DNA of 64,000 nt from Deltaproteobacteria bacterium (GTDB taxonomy: Bacteria > Desulfobacterota > Desulfobacteria > Desulfobacterales > Desulfosarcinaceae), in NCBI GenBank assembly GCA_002747175.1, contig PDTK01000032.1, positions 1-64,000 on the forward strand. The letters run 5' to 3'. Below, one piece after another: positions 40,300 through 49,880 of this stretch (its first letter is position 1; each line of letters begins with the position of its first letter). The position numbers were made by a program, and so were the translations under genes. Under the pieces are notes generated by a model. That model saw only the letters and a list, made by a program, of their open reading frames with translations. It had not been told where the DNA came from and ran no database searches.

Positions 40300-40803
40300 A
40301 TGGTCAGAACCGAGATTTCATTGTTTTTGAAAAACGAGCCCGGAGAACTGGGCCGGCTGGCCACATTGATGGGCGAGGCCGGTATCAACATCGATGCCTT
40401 GACCATCCAGGACGCCTCCGCCTACGTATTGGAATTATTCAGAGCCCGGGGAAAAGCCCTCAAACGAATCGCCTCGGCGGCCAGCTACAATTCCATGCGC
40501 AAGGACTCGGCACAGTTCGCTTTGATACGGCTACTGGCTGAGGACGGCAAAACCAACGCTGCCATCGACCTGCTTTCCCAGAACAAATACGTCTTTGACA
40601 TTTTACCGGTCATCGCGGTCAAGTTGAACAACGATCCTGGTGAACTGGCCAGACTTTCTTCCCGGTTCGGGGAGGAAGGTGTCAATATCAATTACGTTTA
40701 TGGGTCCGTCGCCGGTCCAGATGCCAAGTGCCTGTTTGTCTTCTGCCCGGAGAATATCGACCTGGCGGCAAGTTTCTTTTCCGAAGAGCATTACGGGCAA
40801 TAA
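40300..40803 (+). CDS. tandem ACT-domain protein
   Basis: EISLFLKNEPGELGRLATLMGEAGINIDALTIQD and VKLNNDPGELARLSSRFGEEGVNINYVYGSV. Confidence 0.85.
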   Translation: MVRTEISLFLKNEPGELGRLATLMGEAGINIDALTIQDASAYVLELFRARGKALKRIASAASYNSMRKDSAQFALIRLLAEDGKTNAAIDLLSQNKYVFDILPVIAVKLNNDPGELARLSSRFGEEGVNINYVYGSVAGPDAKCLFVFCPENIDLAASFFSEEHYGQ

Positions 40804-40885
40804 ACCAGTGAAACACCGCTTCACAGTTAGCAACAAATCTATAAAAAAAAAGGGACCAGGCATTAATGGCGAACGGCTTGTCTTG

Positions 40886-40975
40886 ATGCCTTACACCCTA
40901 TTTTCTGTCAAAAAAAACAAGAAAATGGATGGGGTACATAGGCTGTGGGTTTCCCGCCTTAGCTGCAATTAAAAG
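40886..40975. repeat. repeat family C, copy C1
   Basis: atgccttacaccctattttctgtcaaaaaaaacaagaaaatggatggggtacataggctgtgggtttcccgccttagc. Confidence 0.75.
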
Positions 40976-41130
40976 TTAAGTATTCATCCATCTCGCCGAT
41001 AAATATAGAATCAATAGCCAGGCCGCTTCTGGACAACAACAATGGCTCGAGCCGTATCACAATTGTTCATCCGGCAGCGTTTCATCATGTAAGGAAGGGA
41101 GAACAACATCATCATATGGAGGGATTGGAA

Positions 41131-42015
41131 ATGGGAAAACGATCACGTGTCATCATCTGGGCAGGACTATTGATCGCCATGGCAGGTCTGTTTGCACCGC
41201 CCGCGGCACAAGCGGAGATAAAATTCGGCGTGCTGGCCAAACGGGGTATTGCCAAGGCCAATGAACAGTGGGGCCCCACCACGGAGTATCTCTCCAAAAA
41301 ACTGTCCACAAAATGTACCCTGGTTCCATTGAAATTCGTCGAAATCGAGCCGGCACTGAAAAACGGTGAGATTCATTTTCTCCTTGCCAATTCTGCCTTT
41401 TATGCGCGTTTTAAAGACAAGTATAATCTGAAGGCGATCAACACCATGATCAACCGGAAAAAAAACATTGCCCTAAAAGAATTCGGCGGGGTATTGTTCG
41501 TTCGTAAAGACAGTCCCATTCGCTCGATCAAACAAATCAAGGGCAAGCGATTCATGTGTGTCAAGTACTCGTCCTTCGGCGGTGCTCAGATGGCCTGGCG
41601 TCTTCTTTTGGAGCATGGCGTCAACCCCAAGACGGATTGCAAAGCCTTCCAACAGGGGGGCACCCACGACAATGTGGTGCTGGCGGTAAGAGACAGAAAT
41701 ACCGATGTGGGTACCGTAAGATCAGACACTTTGGAACGGATGGCATCGGAAAACCTTATCCGGATGCAGGATTTCAGAATTATCAATCAGGCGGATGACA
41801 GCTATCCGTTCGTTCACAGCACCCGCCTCTATCCGGAATGGCCTTTGGCTTCATGTGGGACAACCGACCCAAAATTGGCCAGAAAAGTTGCCAAGGCATT
41901 GTTTTTGTTAAAATTTACGCATCCTGCCATGACCGCTTCGAAAGTGTATAAGTGGACCTATCCATCCAATTACGCGGAAGTTACCGATTGCCTGCGTATC
42001 ATCGGCATCCTCTGA
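41131..42015 (+). CDS. phosphate/phosphonate-type (PhnD-like) substrate-binding protein
   Basis: Signal peptide; EIKFGVLAKRGIAKANEQWGPTTEYLSKKL; FVRKDSPIRSIKQIKGKRFMCV. Confidence 0.82.
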   Translation: MGKRSRVIIWAGLLIAMAGLFAPPAAQAEIKFGVLAKRGIAKANEQWGPTTEYLSKKLSTKCTLVPLKFVEIEPALKNGEIHFLLANSAFYARFKDKYNLKAINTMINRKKNIALKEFGGVLFVRKDSPIRSIKQIKGKRFMCVKYSSFGGAQMAWRLLLEHGVNPKTDCKAFQQGGTHDNVVLAVRDRNTDVGTVRSDTLERMASENLIRMQDFRIINQADDSYPFVHSTRLYPEWPLASCGTTDPKLARKVAKALFLLKFTHPAMTASKVYKWTYPSNYAEVTDCLRIIGIL

Positions 42016-42172
42016 AGCTTCCAGAGCCATCATCACTTGCGGCAATCGCCATGCCTGCAAGGCTGTAATGATGAAGGAGACTGCATGCAAGCAGCTTACT
42101 ATGAATCGTTCGAAATAAAAACAATCCCTCGCACCGTGGAATAGCTCAAAGAGAGGAACAACCAATTCGAAT

Positions 42173-42198
42173 AAATTGGCCATTTCTGGATAGGCACT
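42173..42198. repeat. repeat family B, half copy B5
   Basis: aaattggccatttctggataggcact, directly abutting repeat C2. Confidence 0.65.
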
Positions 42199-42337
42199 AA
42201 GGCGGGAAACCCGCAACCCAATAGAAGACTTAGTGCTGAGTGCTAAGTGCTGAGGACTGAGTGTTGAGGCAGGAAACCCGTAAACCATATACCCCCATTT
42301 TCTTGTTTTTTTTCACAGAAACTGAGGTGTAAGGCAC
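42199..42337. repeat. repeat family C, copy C2, with embedded heptamer tract
   Basis: aaggcgggaaacccgcaaccc...AGTGCTG AGTGCTA AGTGCTG AGGACTG AGTGTTG...ccccattttcttgttttttttcacagaaactgaggtgtaaggca. Confidence 0.8.
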
Positions 42338-43914
42338 TAACAAGCCTTGCCATAACCGCGAATCACATGATCGATCAGCATCGGGGTACGGTGGGCGAGG
42401 TCTTCGATGAAGACCCGCTCCGATGGCAGATGCAGGTCTTTTCCCCAGGGACCGATGTTAATGCAGTTCATGGATATCTTTTTGATCTCGTCGAAGGGGA
42501 TGCTGTAAGTGCGGCCCCATCCCATCATGTGGTCCATGGCCTGGTCGTCACCTGCGGCCATGGCATAACTCAGATCTGAAATACCCGTAAAGTAGGCCCG
42601 GTTGATGTAGGCCTGACCCCATTTTTCGCTGGCATAAGCTTGAACGCGACGTGTCAGCCGCTCCGGTCGGGGATTGGTGACACCGGGATAGTAGGTCGGT
42701 CTAAAGGCCACCATCACCGCCGGTTCGCCCGGATACAAAGCTGCCAGGGTTTTACCGATATCCGTAAAATCCCGGATCTTGTCGTTTCCTGACAACCGCT
42801 TCAGTTCGCCGTATGTGATGACCTGGGGCTGCTGCCGGCCTTCTGTTTTATATCGGCCTGTTTTTTTGCCGAATCGTCTGCATTCGGCATCGACCTGATC
42901 CAGATAGGCCCCCAGTTCTTCCCGGCAAATCCGTATCATGAGATCCATGACCTGTTCCGGCCGGGTGTCGAAATTGAGGATGTTGAGCTGGCCGTAGCAG
43001 CCCTCCGGAAAAGAGGCATCGTACTGCTTCTTGACGTCGCGCAGGTATACCCAGGTGGGCGGGATGCTGATCTGGCCGGCACGCTCGTCCACGAAGTCGG
43101 CGGACAGGTCCGTCCGGGAAACGATGCGTGCCATGACGCCGTTGGGATTGACGCCTTCCAGTACCCTGCCCACATGGGTCATCACGCCTTTGACATATAC
43201 GAAAAGATTGAGCTTGGCGATGGAACCCTGGTAGATCACACCCGTTTCCGGCGTCGTGCGGTGATGGGGTTCACTGTTGATCATCAGTTCATAGGCCAGA
43301 CCATACCGGTCCTTGAGATGGGCCAGCAAGGATACGGCCGAGCGCATACCCGCAGACAGGTTCTCCTCATCCGGAAGGGCCAGCAGCACCAGGGTCGGCA
43401 TGCGGTTCAGAGATTCCGGCGGCAGTTGTGCATATGCCTTGAACAGGGCCAGTTGTATGGCACCGCCGCCCTTCATGTCGGCCGTGCCCCTGCCGAACAG
43501 CCATTGACCGGACTGCAAATCGTGGCGGGCCGAGTTGTCCAGCAACCTCTGATTTTTCTGAAATTCGGCTTCCAGTTTTTTCGGATCCAGGGCCAGGGGC
43601 TGCAACTCAGCGTAATTGTCAGTTACCACCACATCGCTGTGATGGGCAAGCACCACCGTCGTCGGTGAGCCCCCCTGAATCATGGCCCAACTCACCCGGC
43701 GTTTCAATGCGTCGGACGCAATCTCCCAGGACCCCAGGAAATCCGGGTGATCGGTAAAGTAGGGCAGCACGGATAGCTGCTGCCTGAAAAAGTTCGCTAC
43801 CAGCGTCTCCCCGGTGCTATTGGTGAAGCTGGGCACCCGGCAGTAGTCATACAATATTTCCATGATGCTTGCCGACAGCGTCTGGGGGGCCAGGTTGTTT
43901 TTATCAACGGTCAT
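42337..43914 (-). CDS. M20-family peptidase, RocB-like
   Basis: FFRQQLSVLPYFTDHPD; VVLAHHSDVV; LFGRGTADMKGG; LVLLALPDEENLSAGM; start taken as MTVDKNN. Confidence 0.82.
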   Translation of the reverse strand: MTVDKNNLAPQTLSASIMEILYDYCRVPSFTNSTGETLVANFFRQQLSVLPYFTDHPDFLGSWEIASDALKRRVSWAMIQGGSPTTVVLAHHSDVVVTDNYAELQPLALDPKKLEAEFQKNQRLLDNSARHDLQSGQWLFGRGTADMKGGGAIQLALFKAYAQLPPESLNRMPTLVLLALPDEENLSAGMRSAVSLLAHLKDRYGLAYELMINSEPHHRTTPETGVIYQGSIAKLNLFVYVKGVMTHVGRVLEGVNPNGVMARIVSRTDLSADFVDERAGQISIPPTWVYLRDVKKQYDASFPEGCYGQLNILNFDTRPEQVMDLMIRICREELGAYLDQVDAECRRFGKKTGRYKTEGRQQPQVITYGELKRLSGNDKIRDFTDIGKTLAALYPGEPAVMVAFRPTYYPGVTNPRPERLTRRVQAYASEKWGQAYINRAYFTGISDLSYAMAAGDDQAMDHMMGWGRTYSIPFDEIKKISMNCINIGPWGKDLHLPSERVFIEDLAHRTPMLIDHVIRGYGKAC

Positions 43915-44156
43915 TGGGGTCTCTCTGTTATGGACAGGGTTGATATGATGTAACTCAATCCATGACGGGTTTTCCGACCAGAGTGCAGCCACATTGGTAT
44001 CCATGCCCGAACCGGCCGGTGTACCCATCACCAGCAGGTGCTTGCCGTCGGCCGAGAAGACGCAACCCTTGCGGATGGTGACGCCAGGGTGTCGGCCATC
44101 GCCTTGGGCTGTGTCATCAGGTGGCTTCTGCGATCCCTTTGATGCAGCGCTGCACC

Positions 44157-44732
44157 TTACCCATGCCGGCCCCATCGCTGGCGAATATTGCGATGGTGGC
44201 AGACCACGATGAAAATCAGGGTTGCCAGACTTCCCAGACCACCGTACCAGGAAACGCCCAGGGCTGTGCCCGCAGCCAGGACAGCGACCATGGAAAAGGA
44301 TGACAGAAACGGCGTCCGCCATTTCAAATGTGCTGACCCCCAGGCCAGGATGCCAGCACCGGCCCAGGCCGGAGCGACCGCCAGCGTGAATCCCAGATAG
44401 TTGGCCACACCCTTGCCCCCCTGTAAACCGTGAAAGCAGGGAAACCGATTGCCCAGAATCAACCCCAGCCCGATCCAGGGAACCTGCCCGGCAGGCAACA
44501 GCCTCGCGGCCACCATGGCCACGGCCATGGCCCGGCCCACGTCCAGCAGCAAAACTGCAGCGGCCCAGCCAATACCGGCCTGTCGGTATACATTGATGGC
44601 GCCGGGATTACCGCTTCCGTGACCGCGCGGATCATCACGGCCGGTGGCCCTGAAAACCAGAATGGAAAAATTTATCGAGCCGGCCACGTAGGCGGCGGCG
44701 AATAGCATCATCAATAAAATCCATGTGCTCAT
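44157..44732 (-). CDS. plsY: PlsY-family glycerol-3-phosphate acyltransferase
   Basis: GSGNPGAINVYRQAG; GNRFPCFHGLQGGKGVANYLGF. Confidence 0.9.
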   Translation of the reverse strand: MSTWILLMMLFAAAYVAGSINFSILVFRATGRDDPRGHGSGNPGAINVYRQAGIGWAAAVLLLDVGRAMAVAMVAARLLPAGQVPWIGLGLILGNRFPCFHGLQGGKGVANYLGFTLAVAPAWAGAGILAWGSAHLKWRTPFLSSFSMVAVLAAGTALGVSWYGGLGSLATLIFIVVCHHRNIRQRWGRHG

Positions 44733-45292
44733 GATGCACCAACCATCACCAAAAGGGTAAACAGGTAGCCGTCGACAACCGCATCCCGATCAGCCAGTCA
44801 CGACCCATCCCCATTTGGATAAGATATCGGAATAAAAACATTTTCATGGAAATGGTGACCAAACCAGGTAGACTGTTTCGGCACACGGATGGTTAGGCTT
44901 ATCTTACCATCTGGCGCCGAATCGTCAATCAAGCATTTATACCACAGCGCCATGTTTTTTTCTAAATGGAATACTTGGTTTTTCGAGAAACTTGAATGAT
45001 ACAACGATCACCGGCAGCCAGATGGTTGACCCCGTGCATGCCTCACGGCGCTGCCGCTACACTTGCGAGCTTTGCTGCGTGGCCTATCCGGGTGGGCGTA
45101 AGTTCAGGTCGCATCCCATTGATAACAACCAGATGTTCATCGTGGACAATTCACACATGGGTGATGGCACGTCACCCCAATGTCTTGCTTTTCGGGCCGA
45201 CAATTCTTATGTTGACCGAATCGTAAGGCGTGAATGTATCGATGAATCGGAAAACAGAATTTCGGGGTTTTTCACCCGATAAGGAGGATGTG

Positions 45293-45799
45293 ATGACGGA
45301 AAGCACGGAAAGTAAGGCTCTGGATATTTTGAAGCATGCGATCTTACTTGAAAAACGGGGCAAGGCCTTTTATCGAACGGCGGCCGCCCAATCAACCAAC
45401 AAGGATGTGAAGGCATTTTTTGAAACCATGGCAGCCGAAGAGGTCCAGCATGTCAAAATCCTCTCTGACCAGTACAAGGTCTTCAAAGCGACCGGCCGGT
45501 TCAAAACCCCGGAAGACCAGGAATCCGGTACCATTTCAAAAAATGTGCTGACCCCGGAGATCAAATCCCGCATTGCCGCTGCCGATTTCGAGGCCGCCGC
45601 CATTTCGGCAGCCATGCTGATGGAAGAGCGGGCAATCGCCCTGTATGCAAAACGGGGTAATGAGGCGCAGGACGCCGAAGAGAAAAAGCTGTACCAATGG
45701 CTGGCCGACTGGGAGAAAGAGCATCTGGAGTTTCTGGCCGACATTGATGCCGAACTCAAAGAGGAGGTCTGGAACGACAGCGGCTTTTGGCCGATGTAA
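45293..45799 (+). CDS. ferritin-like / rubrerythrin-family protein
   Basis: LKHAILLEKRGKAFYRTAAAQS; FFETMAAEEVQHVKIL; ADWEKEHLEFLADID; AAGGAGG upstream. Confidence 0.85.
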   Translation: MTESTESKALDILKHAILLEKRGKAFYRTAAAQSTNKDVKAFFETMAAEEVQHVKILSDQYKVFKATGRFKTPEDQESGTISKNVLTPEIKSRIAAADFEAAAISAAMLMEERAIALYAKRGNEAQDAEEKKLYQWLADWEKEHLEFLADIDAELKEEVWNDSGFWPM

Positions 45800-45889
45800 T
45801 CTTGTAACCTGGTGCCTGTCCAGAACCTGAGTTGATCCATTGTTCAAAATTCGAAGTTGGACGTTCGACGTTCTTAGGTCTGGCTTATA

Positions 45890-45907
45890 GCCCCCTTCGG
45901 AGGGGGC
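45890..45907. terminator. hairpin after ferritin-like gene
   Basis: GCCCCCT-TCGG-AGGGGGC. Confidence 0.4.
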
Positions 45908-46014
45908 TTCACCCAACCACCTGCTAAACGGGTGGTCGGTGATTTTAGGCAGAAACAGGCTTGTCATCCCCAATGCTGCAACCATGGGATTGCCACCCGT
46001 AAATGTCGCGGTCC

Positions 46015-47871
46015 CTATTGGGGAGGCACTTCGATCTCCAGTTTCTTGAGCCGACGGCTGAGACGGTTGCGGTCAATATCCAGAATTTTGGCGGCAGCCG
46101 ATTTGTTCCATTGGGTGTGTTGCATGGCCTTGAGGATGTGTGCACGCTCCACTTCGATGAGTGGTACAATCGGCTCCTGCTCTCGGGAAACCGACGGGGA
46201 CGCCTCGAAAACATCCAGCCGGTCCTTGAGGTGCCGTTTTCTGATGATATCGCCGTCACAGCGATAGGCAATCTGAAAGAGTGTGTTGCGCAATTCCCGA
46301 ATATTGCCGGGCCAATCGTAGGCTTCCAGCAGTCGGATCGCCTTGGGTGATATGGCCAGGTCTTCATGACCTTCCAGACTCCTGAGGATCATGCGTGCCA
46401 GGGGACCGATATCTTCAGGCCGGTCCTTCAATGGCGGTGAGGTTATTTCCACGTTCGCCAACCGGTAATACAGGTCGTCCCTGAAATTCAATTGTGCCCG
46501 GTTGTGCTTGATATCCTTGTTCGTGGCGGCGATGATACGCACATTGATTTTAACGGCTGCGTGTCCGCCCACCCGCCAGACTTCCTGTTCCTGGAGGGCG
46601 CGAAGCAGTTTGGCCTGCTGTTCCAGGGGCATGTCTCCGATTTCATCGAGAAACAGGGTGCCCTTGTTGGCCAGTTCGAGAAGGCCGGGTTTTTGTTTGG
46701 TGGCGCCGGTAAAAGCCCCCTTTTCATGGCCGAACAATTCACTTTCGAACATGGAAGCCGGAACGGCGCTGCAGTTGCAGGCAATGAACTGCCCCGTCCG
46801 GCAGGATCGGGTATGAATGTAACGGGCGATGACCTCCTTGCCCGTGCCGGTTTCGCCATAAATCAACACTGCCACATTATACTGGGCGATGCGCTGGATA
46901 TCCTGAAACACTTTAAGCGTGTTGGGGCTGCGGGCGATGATGCCGACGGATTCCAGTTCATGGATCAGTCGCTTCTCATCACGGCCGAGGCCTTCTTTGG
47001 GATTTCCTTGCGCAAAAATCGCATCGGCCATATAGCCGGCGGATGCCGTCATCAGATCACGGTCGGTATCCGAGAAAACACCATTATATTCGGGGTGATC
47101 CAGGTAGATGCATCCGATGGGATGCTCCTTTTCTATCAGGGGGAAACACAGCACCGAGCGAAGGTCCATGGGAAGGGTGGATTCCGGCATGTTCAGCTCC
47201 TCGGCAGCACTGCGGCAGTACACCCCGTCCCCCTGGTTGAGGACCTGCTTCAAGATGGCGTGGATCGTTTTGGGCAGCGCGACGTCCGGCCCAAACCCCC
47301 GCATATGCGCGATGGTCATTCCTCCGGATTCTTTCAAACCGGCCAGGATTCCGCGTTTGGCCCCGGTGGTTTCCAACAGTGCCGACAGGATCAGGCTACC
47401 GGGATCCGTATCTGCGGGTGACGCATACAACTCGGTGACCAGTTTCAAGACCCGGTTGAGTTTATACCGCAAATCGTGCTTCGTATCGATGTGGGTGATC
47501 AGTTTGGTTGACGTGACCTCATCCCACGAGGTGTCATCCCGATCGGAAAAAGAAACAAATCCGAAGTTCGCCCCCTGTTGGGAACGGGTATCGTTCACGA
47601 AGGTAAAAAGGTAATCGTGAATACGAAAGGAATCGCTGTGATCCAACGGATATCGCTGAATCCGCTGGTCGTTGACATAGGTGCCGTTGGTGCTGCCTTC
47701 ATCAATCAGAAAATACTGGCCATCAATTTTTTCGATGCGGGCATGTTTTCTGGAGACCCCGGCCGCATCCAATAACACGTCGTTTCCCTGACCACGCCCG
47801 ATGTGCGTGTTGTCTTCCAGGGGGAACACGTTGAAAAAATGGGAATTCTTTGAGATAATTAGACTCGGCAT
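46015..47871 (-). CDS. sigma54-dependent transcriptional activator with FHA and GAF domains
   Basis: FHA (GRGQGNDVLLDAAGVSRKHARIE), AAA+ (GETGTGKEVIARYIH; ESELFGHEKGAFTGA), Fis-type HTH (KSAAAKILDIDRNRLSRRLKKL). Confidence 0.95.
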   Translation of the reverse strand: MPSLIISKNSHFFNVFPLEDNTHIGRGQGNDVLLDAAGVSRKHARIEKIDGQYFLIDEGSTNGTYVNDQRIQRYPLDHSDSFRIHDYLFTFVNDTRSQQGANFGFVSFSDRDDTSWDEVTSTKLITHIDTKHDLRYKLNRVLKLVTELYASPADTDPGSLILSALLETTGAKRGILAGLKESGGMTIAHMRGFGPDVALPKTIHAILKQVLNQGDGVYCRSAAEELNMPESTLPMDLRSVLCFPLIEKEHPIGCIYLDHPEYNGVFSDTDRDLMTASAGYMADAIFAQGNPKEGLGRDEKRLIHELESVGIIARSPNTLKVFQDIQRIAQYNVAVLIYGETGTGKEVIARYIHTRSCRTGQFIACNCSAVPASMFESELFGHEKGAFTGATKQKPGLLELANKGTLFLDEIGDMPLEQQAKLLRALQEQEVWRVGGHAAVKINVRIIAATNKDIKHNRAQLNFRDDLYYRLANVEITSPPLKDRPEDIGPLARMILRSLEGHEDLAISPKAIRLLEAYDWPGNIRELRNTLFQIAYRCDGDIIRKRHLKDRLDVFEASPSVSREQEPIVPLIEVERAHILKAMQHTQWNKSAAAKILDIDRNRLSRRLKKLEIEVPPQ

Positions 47872-48052
47872 ATCAATCTGTCGTGTTGCGATGCGGTTTC
47901 AATTCGGAATCGGTTTCAAAGCATTGTATGCAACATGAGGTGTTTTGTAAAGCGATTGAACGCAAGGTTCCGGAATTCACCCAATGCGCCATTGGGGGGG
48001 TAACGCAGATATCGGGCTTCCTGCGAAGTCATTAACAGGTCTGGAGGAGACG

Positions 48053-48589
48053 ATGCATTCTGACACCATCATCGATTTCATCACCGGCAAGGCGGTGGCG
48101 GACATCGGGGCGGAAGCCAACCGCCAACAGGTGGAACGTTTTTTGGTCAAACACAAAGGGTTTCGTGTCGAAGATATTCGGGTGAGCGCCCCCATCTGTG
48201 TGGACATCGACGGCGACGAATACCGATCATTCATAGACCTGGTGGTGGTGATTGGCGAAACGCCGGTAATCGCATTCAAATGTGCCGCCGGGTCGCTGGG
48301 TTCACGGGAGCGGGAGATCGTCTCTGCAGCGCGGCTTTACCATGCCACGCCATTGCCGCGGGCCATCGTGTCCGATGGGACCCATGCCATCATCTTCGAC
48401 GGCGCCACCGGCAAAAAAATCGGTGAAGAGATGGCCGCCATCCCCAGCCGAAGCGAAGCGGTTCAATTGGCCGGGGAAAAGCCGCAGCCCCCCTTACCGC
48501 CCGAACGGCTGGCCAGGGTAAAGCTCGTCTTCCGTTCCTATGATTCCATGAATGTCAACGTGGACAGGTCTCATCCCTCAAAATCATAA
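48053..48589 (+). CDS. orphan protein with type I restriction HsdR N-terminal-like domain
   Basis: RQQVERFLVKHKGFRVEDI...DEYRSFIDLVVVIGETPVIAFKCAAGSLGSREREIVSAARLY...RAIVSDGTHAIIFDGATG. Confidence 0.75.
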   Translation: MHSDTIIDFITGKAVADIGAEANRQQVERFLVKHKGFRVEDIRVSAPICVDIDGDEYRSFIDLVVVIGETPVIAFKCAAGSLGSREREIVSAARLYHATPLPRAIVSDGTHAIIFDGATGKKIGEEMAAIPSRSEAVQLAGEKPQPPLPPERLARVKLVFRSYDSMNVNVDRSHPSKS

Positions 48590-48641
48590 TTGTGTGCGAT
48601 ACGGAACATCTGCAAAACAGAGCCGCCAGGCGCCGTCCGGA

Positions 48642-49322
48642 CTATTGACCTGCGACATCTTTGCCGCAGTGTTTGCACACCTTGGCCCGTTTTTTAATGA
48701 TTTCTGCACAAAACGGGCATTCACGCGTGAAAAACCGTTCATGGATTTTGCTGATGGCAGCATCCACCTGCTCCTGCAGGCGTTGGTTGCCGAATTTGAG
48801 GTTGCGGATGGGCTCAATGGCTTCCAGTTCACCGATATCACCTATCATTTCAGCGGCCTTCATGCGCACCCGGACCGGCTCGGACGGATCCGTGAGCAGA
48901 CGCAAAATGGTAATTCCATCATTGTTCACAAAGCAGTCCGCCAGTACGGAGAATCCTTTTTTGATATTCTGCTTCAGAGCTTCCTCCTCAGCGAGGATTT
49001 TATCGTCGATAACCTGTCCCTGGGCGCCGACCGGGCTGAAAACGGGAATCAGTTCAAACTGTTCCGTACCGGGGTAGTTGATGCAGCGATAAGAGGCATG
49101 GTGCGCATAGTTGTCCAACAGGTTATCCCATCCCTTGGTATACAGGGGACATTCGTCATTGAAACACATGAACAGATAGGGGGTTCCCCAGCCCAGGCCG
49201 TCTCCCACGTTGATGGGCGGCACTTCCCAGATGCTCATCTGAATGCTGCAGTGCGGGCAGGTGGGTTTTTCCATTCCCATGACCTTTTCCAAGACTTCTT
49301 CTTTGGTTTCAAAAGCCATCAA
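48642..49322 (-). CDS. HEAT-like protein flanked by zinc ribbons
   Basis: N-term CPHCSIQM...CFNDECP; C-term ECPFCAEIIKKRAKVCKHCGKDV; central HEAT-like VRVRMKAAEMIGDIGELEAIEPI. Confidence 0.75.
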   Translation of the reverse strand: MMAFETKEEVLEKVMGMEKPTCPHCSIQMSIWEVPPINVGDGLGWGTPYLFMCFNDECPLYTKGWDNLLDNYAHHASYRCINYPGTEQFELIPVFSPVGAQGQVIDDKILAEEEALKQNIKKGFSVLADCFVNNDGITILRLLTDPSEPVRVRMKAAEMIGDIGELEAIEPIRNLKFGNQRLQEQVDAAISKIHERFFTRECPFCAEIIKKRAKVCKHCGKDVAGQ

Positions 49323-49412
49323 TTTATCTCCTAATTAAACAGGTCGGTTCGCGCAACGCGCGATGGGCAGGGGTTATGGTATCCTTATAAAAAAGCGCAA
49401 ATGGTAAACGGT

Positions 49413-49457
49413 TGTCCGTCCAGAAACAGGCAAATTGGCCTTTTCCGGACAGACATT
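49413..49457. repeat. repeat family B, copy B6
   Basis: tgtccgtccagaaacaggcaaattggccttttccggacagacatt. Confidence 0.85.
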
Positions 49458-49769
49458 AAAATTAAGGTCTGCTTGAGCGATGTCAAACGGCAACGAATGC
49501 AGGCGTTCACAAAGCACTCCTTCCGGCCCAGCGCAAACATCACAAGATTTGATCGTCGGCTGCAAAACGCCCACAGCCTTGGGCTGCCCCGCTCTATCGC
49601 GAATTCAGTGTGGGCGGAATAAAAAGAGAGATGGACACTCTGCCCCGGCCCTTTGAACGGGCACACAGACGTGTGGGCCAGACGTCAGGTATCCGGTAAC
49701 AAATCAGATACGGTTCCTGGCGAAGGCGTACGATGAAATTTTCGGTAGAATTTTCGGCTGGTGCAAAGG

Positions 49770-49880
49770 GTCTAGGGCGGGGCCCCCCAGGCACCCCGCC
49801 CTATTTTCTTGTTTTTTTGGCAGAAACAAGGTGTAAGCTATCAGCCCTTAACCCTCAGAACTCAGAACTACGCCCTCACT
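49770..49880. repeat. repeat family C, copy C3, with heptamer-like tail
   Basis: ccctattttcttgtttttttggcagaaacaaggtgtaagctatcagcccttaaccctcagaactcagaacta. Confidence 0.75.

Noticed and set aside
44992-45282. 96-aa Cys-containing plus-strand ORF before the ferritin-like gene
   Set aside because: No recognisable family; runs into the ribosome-binding region of the next gene; insufficient evidence.
48053-48589. Complete type I restriction-modification system
   Set aside because: No hsdM, hsdS or helicase portion in the neighbourhood; only the N-terminal-like domain is present.
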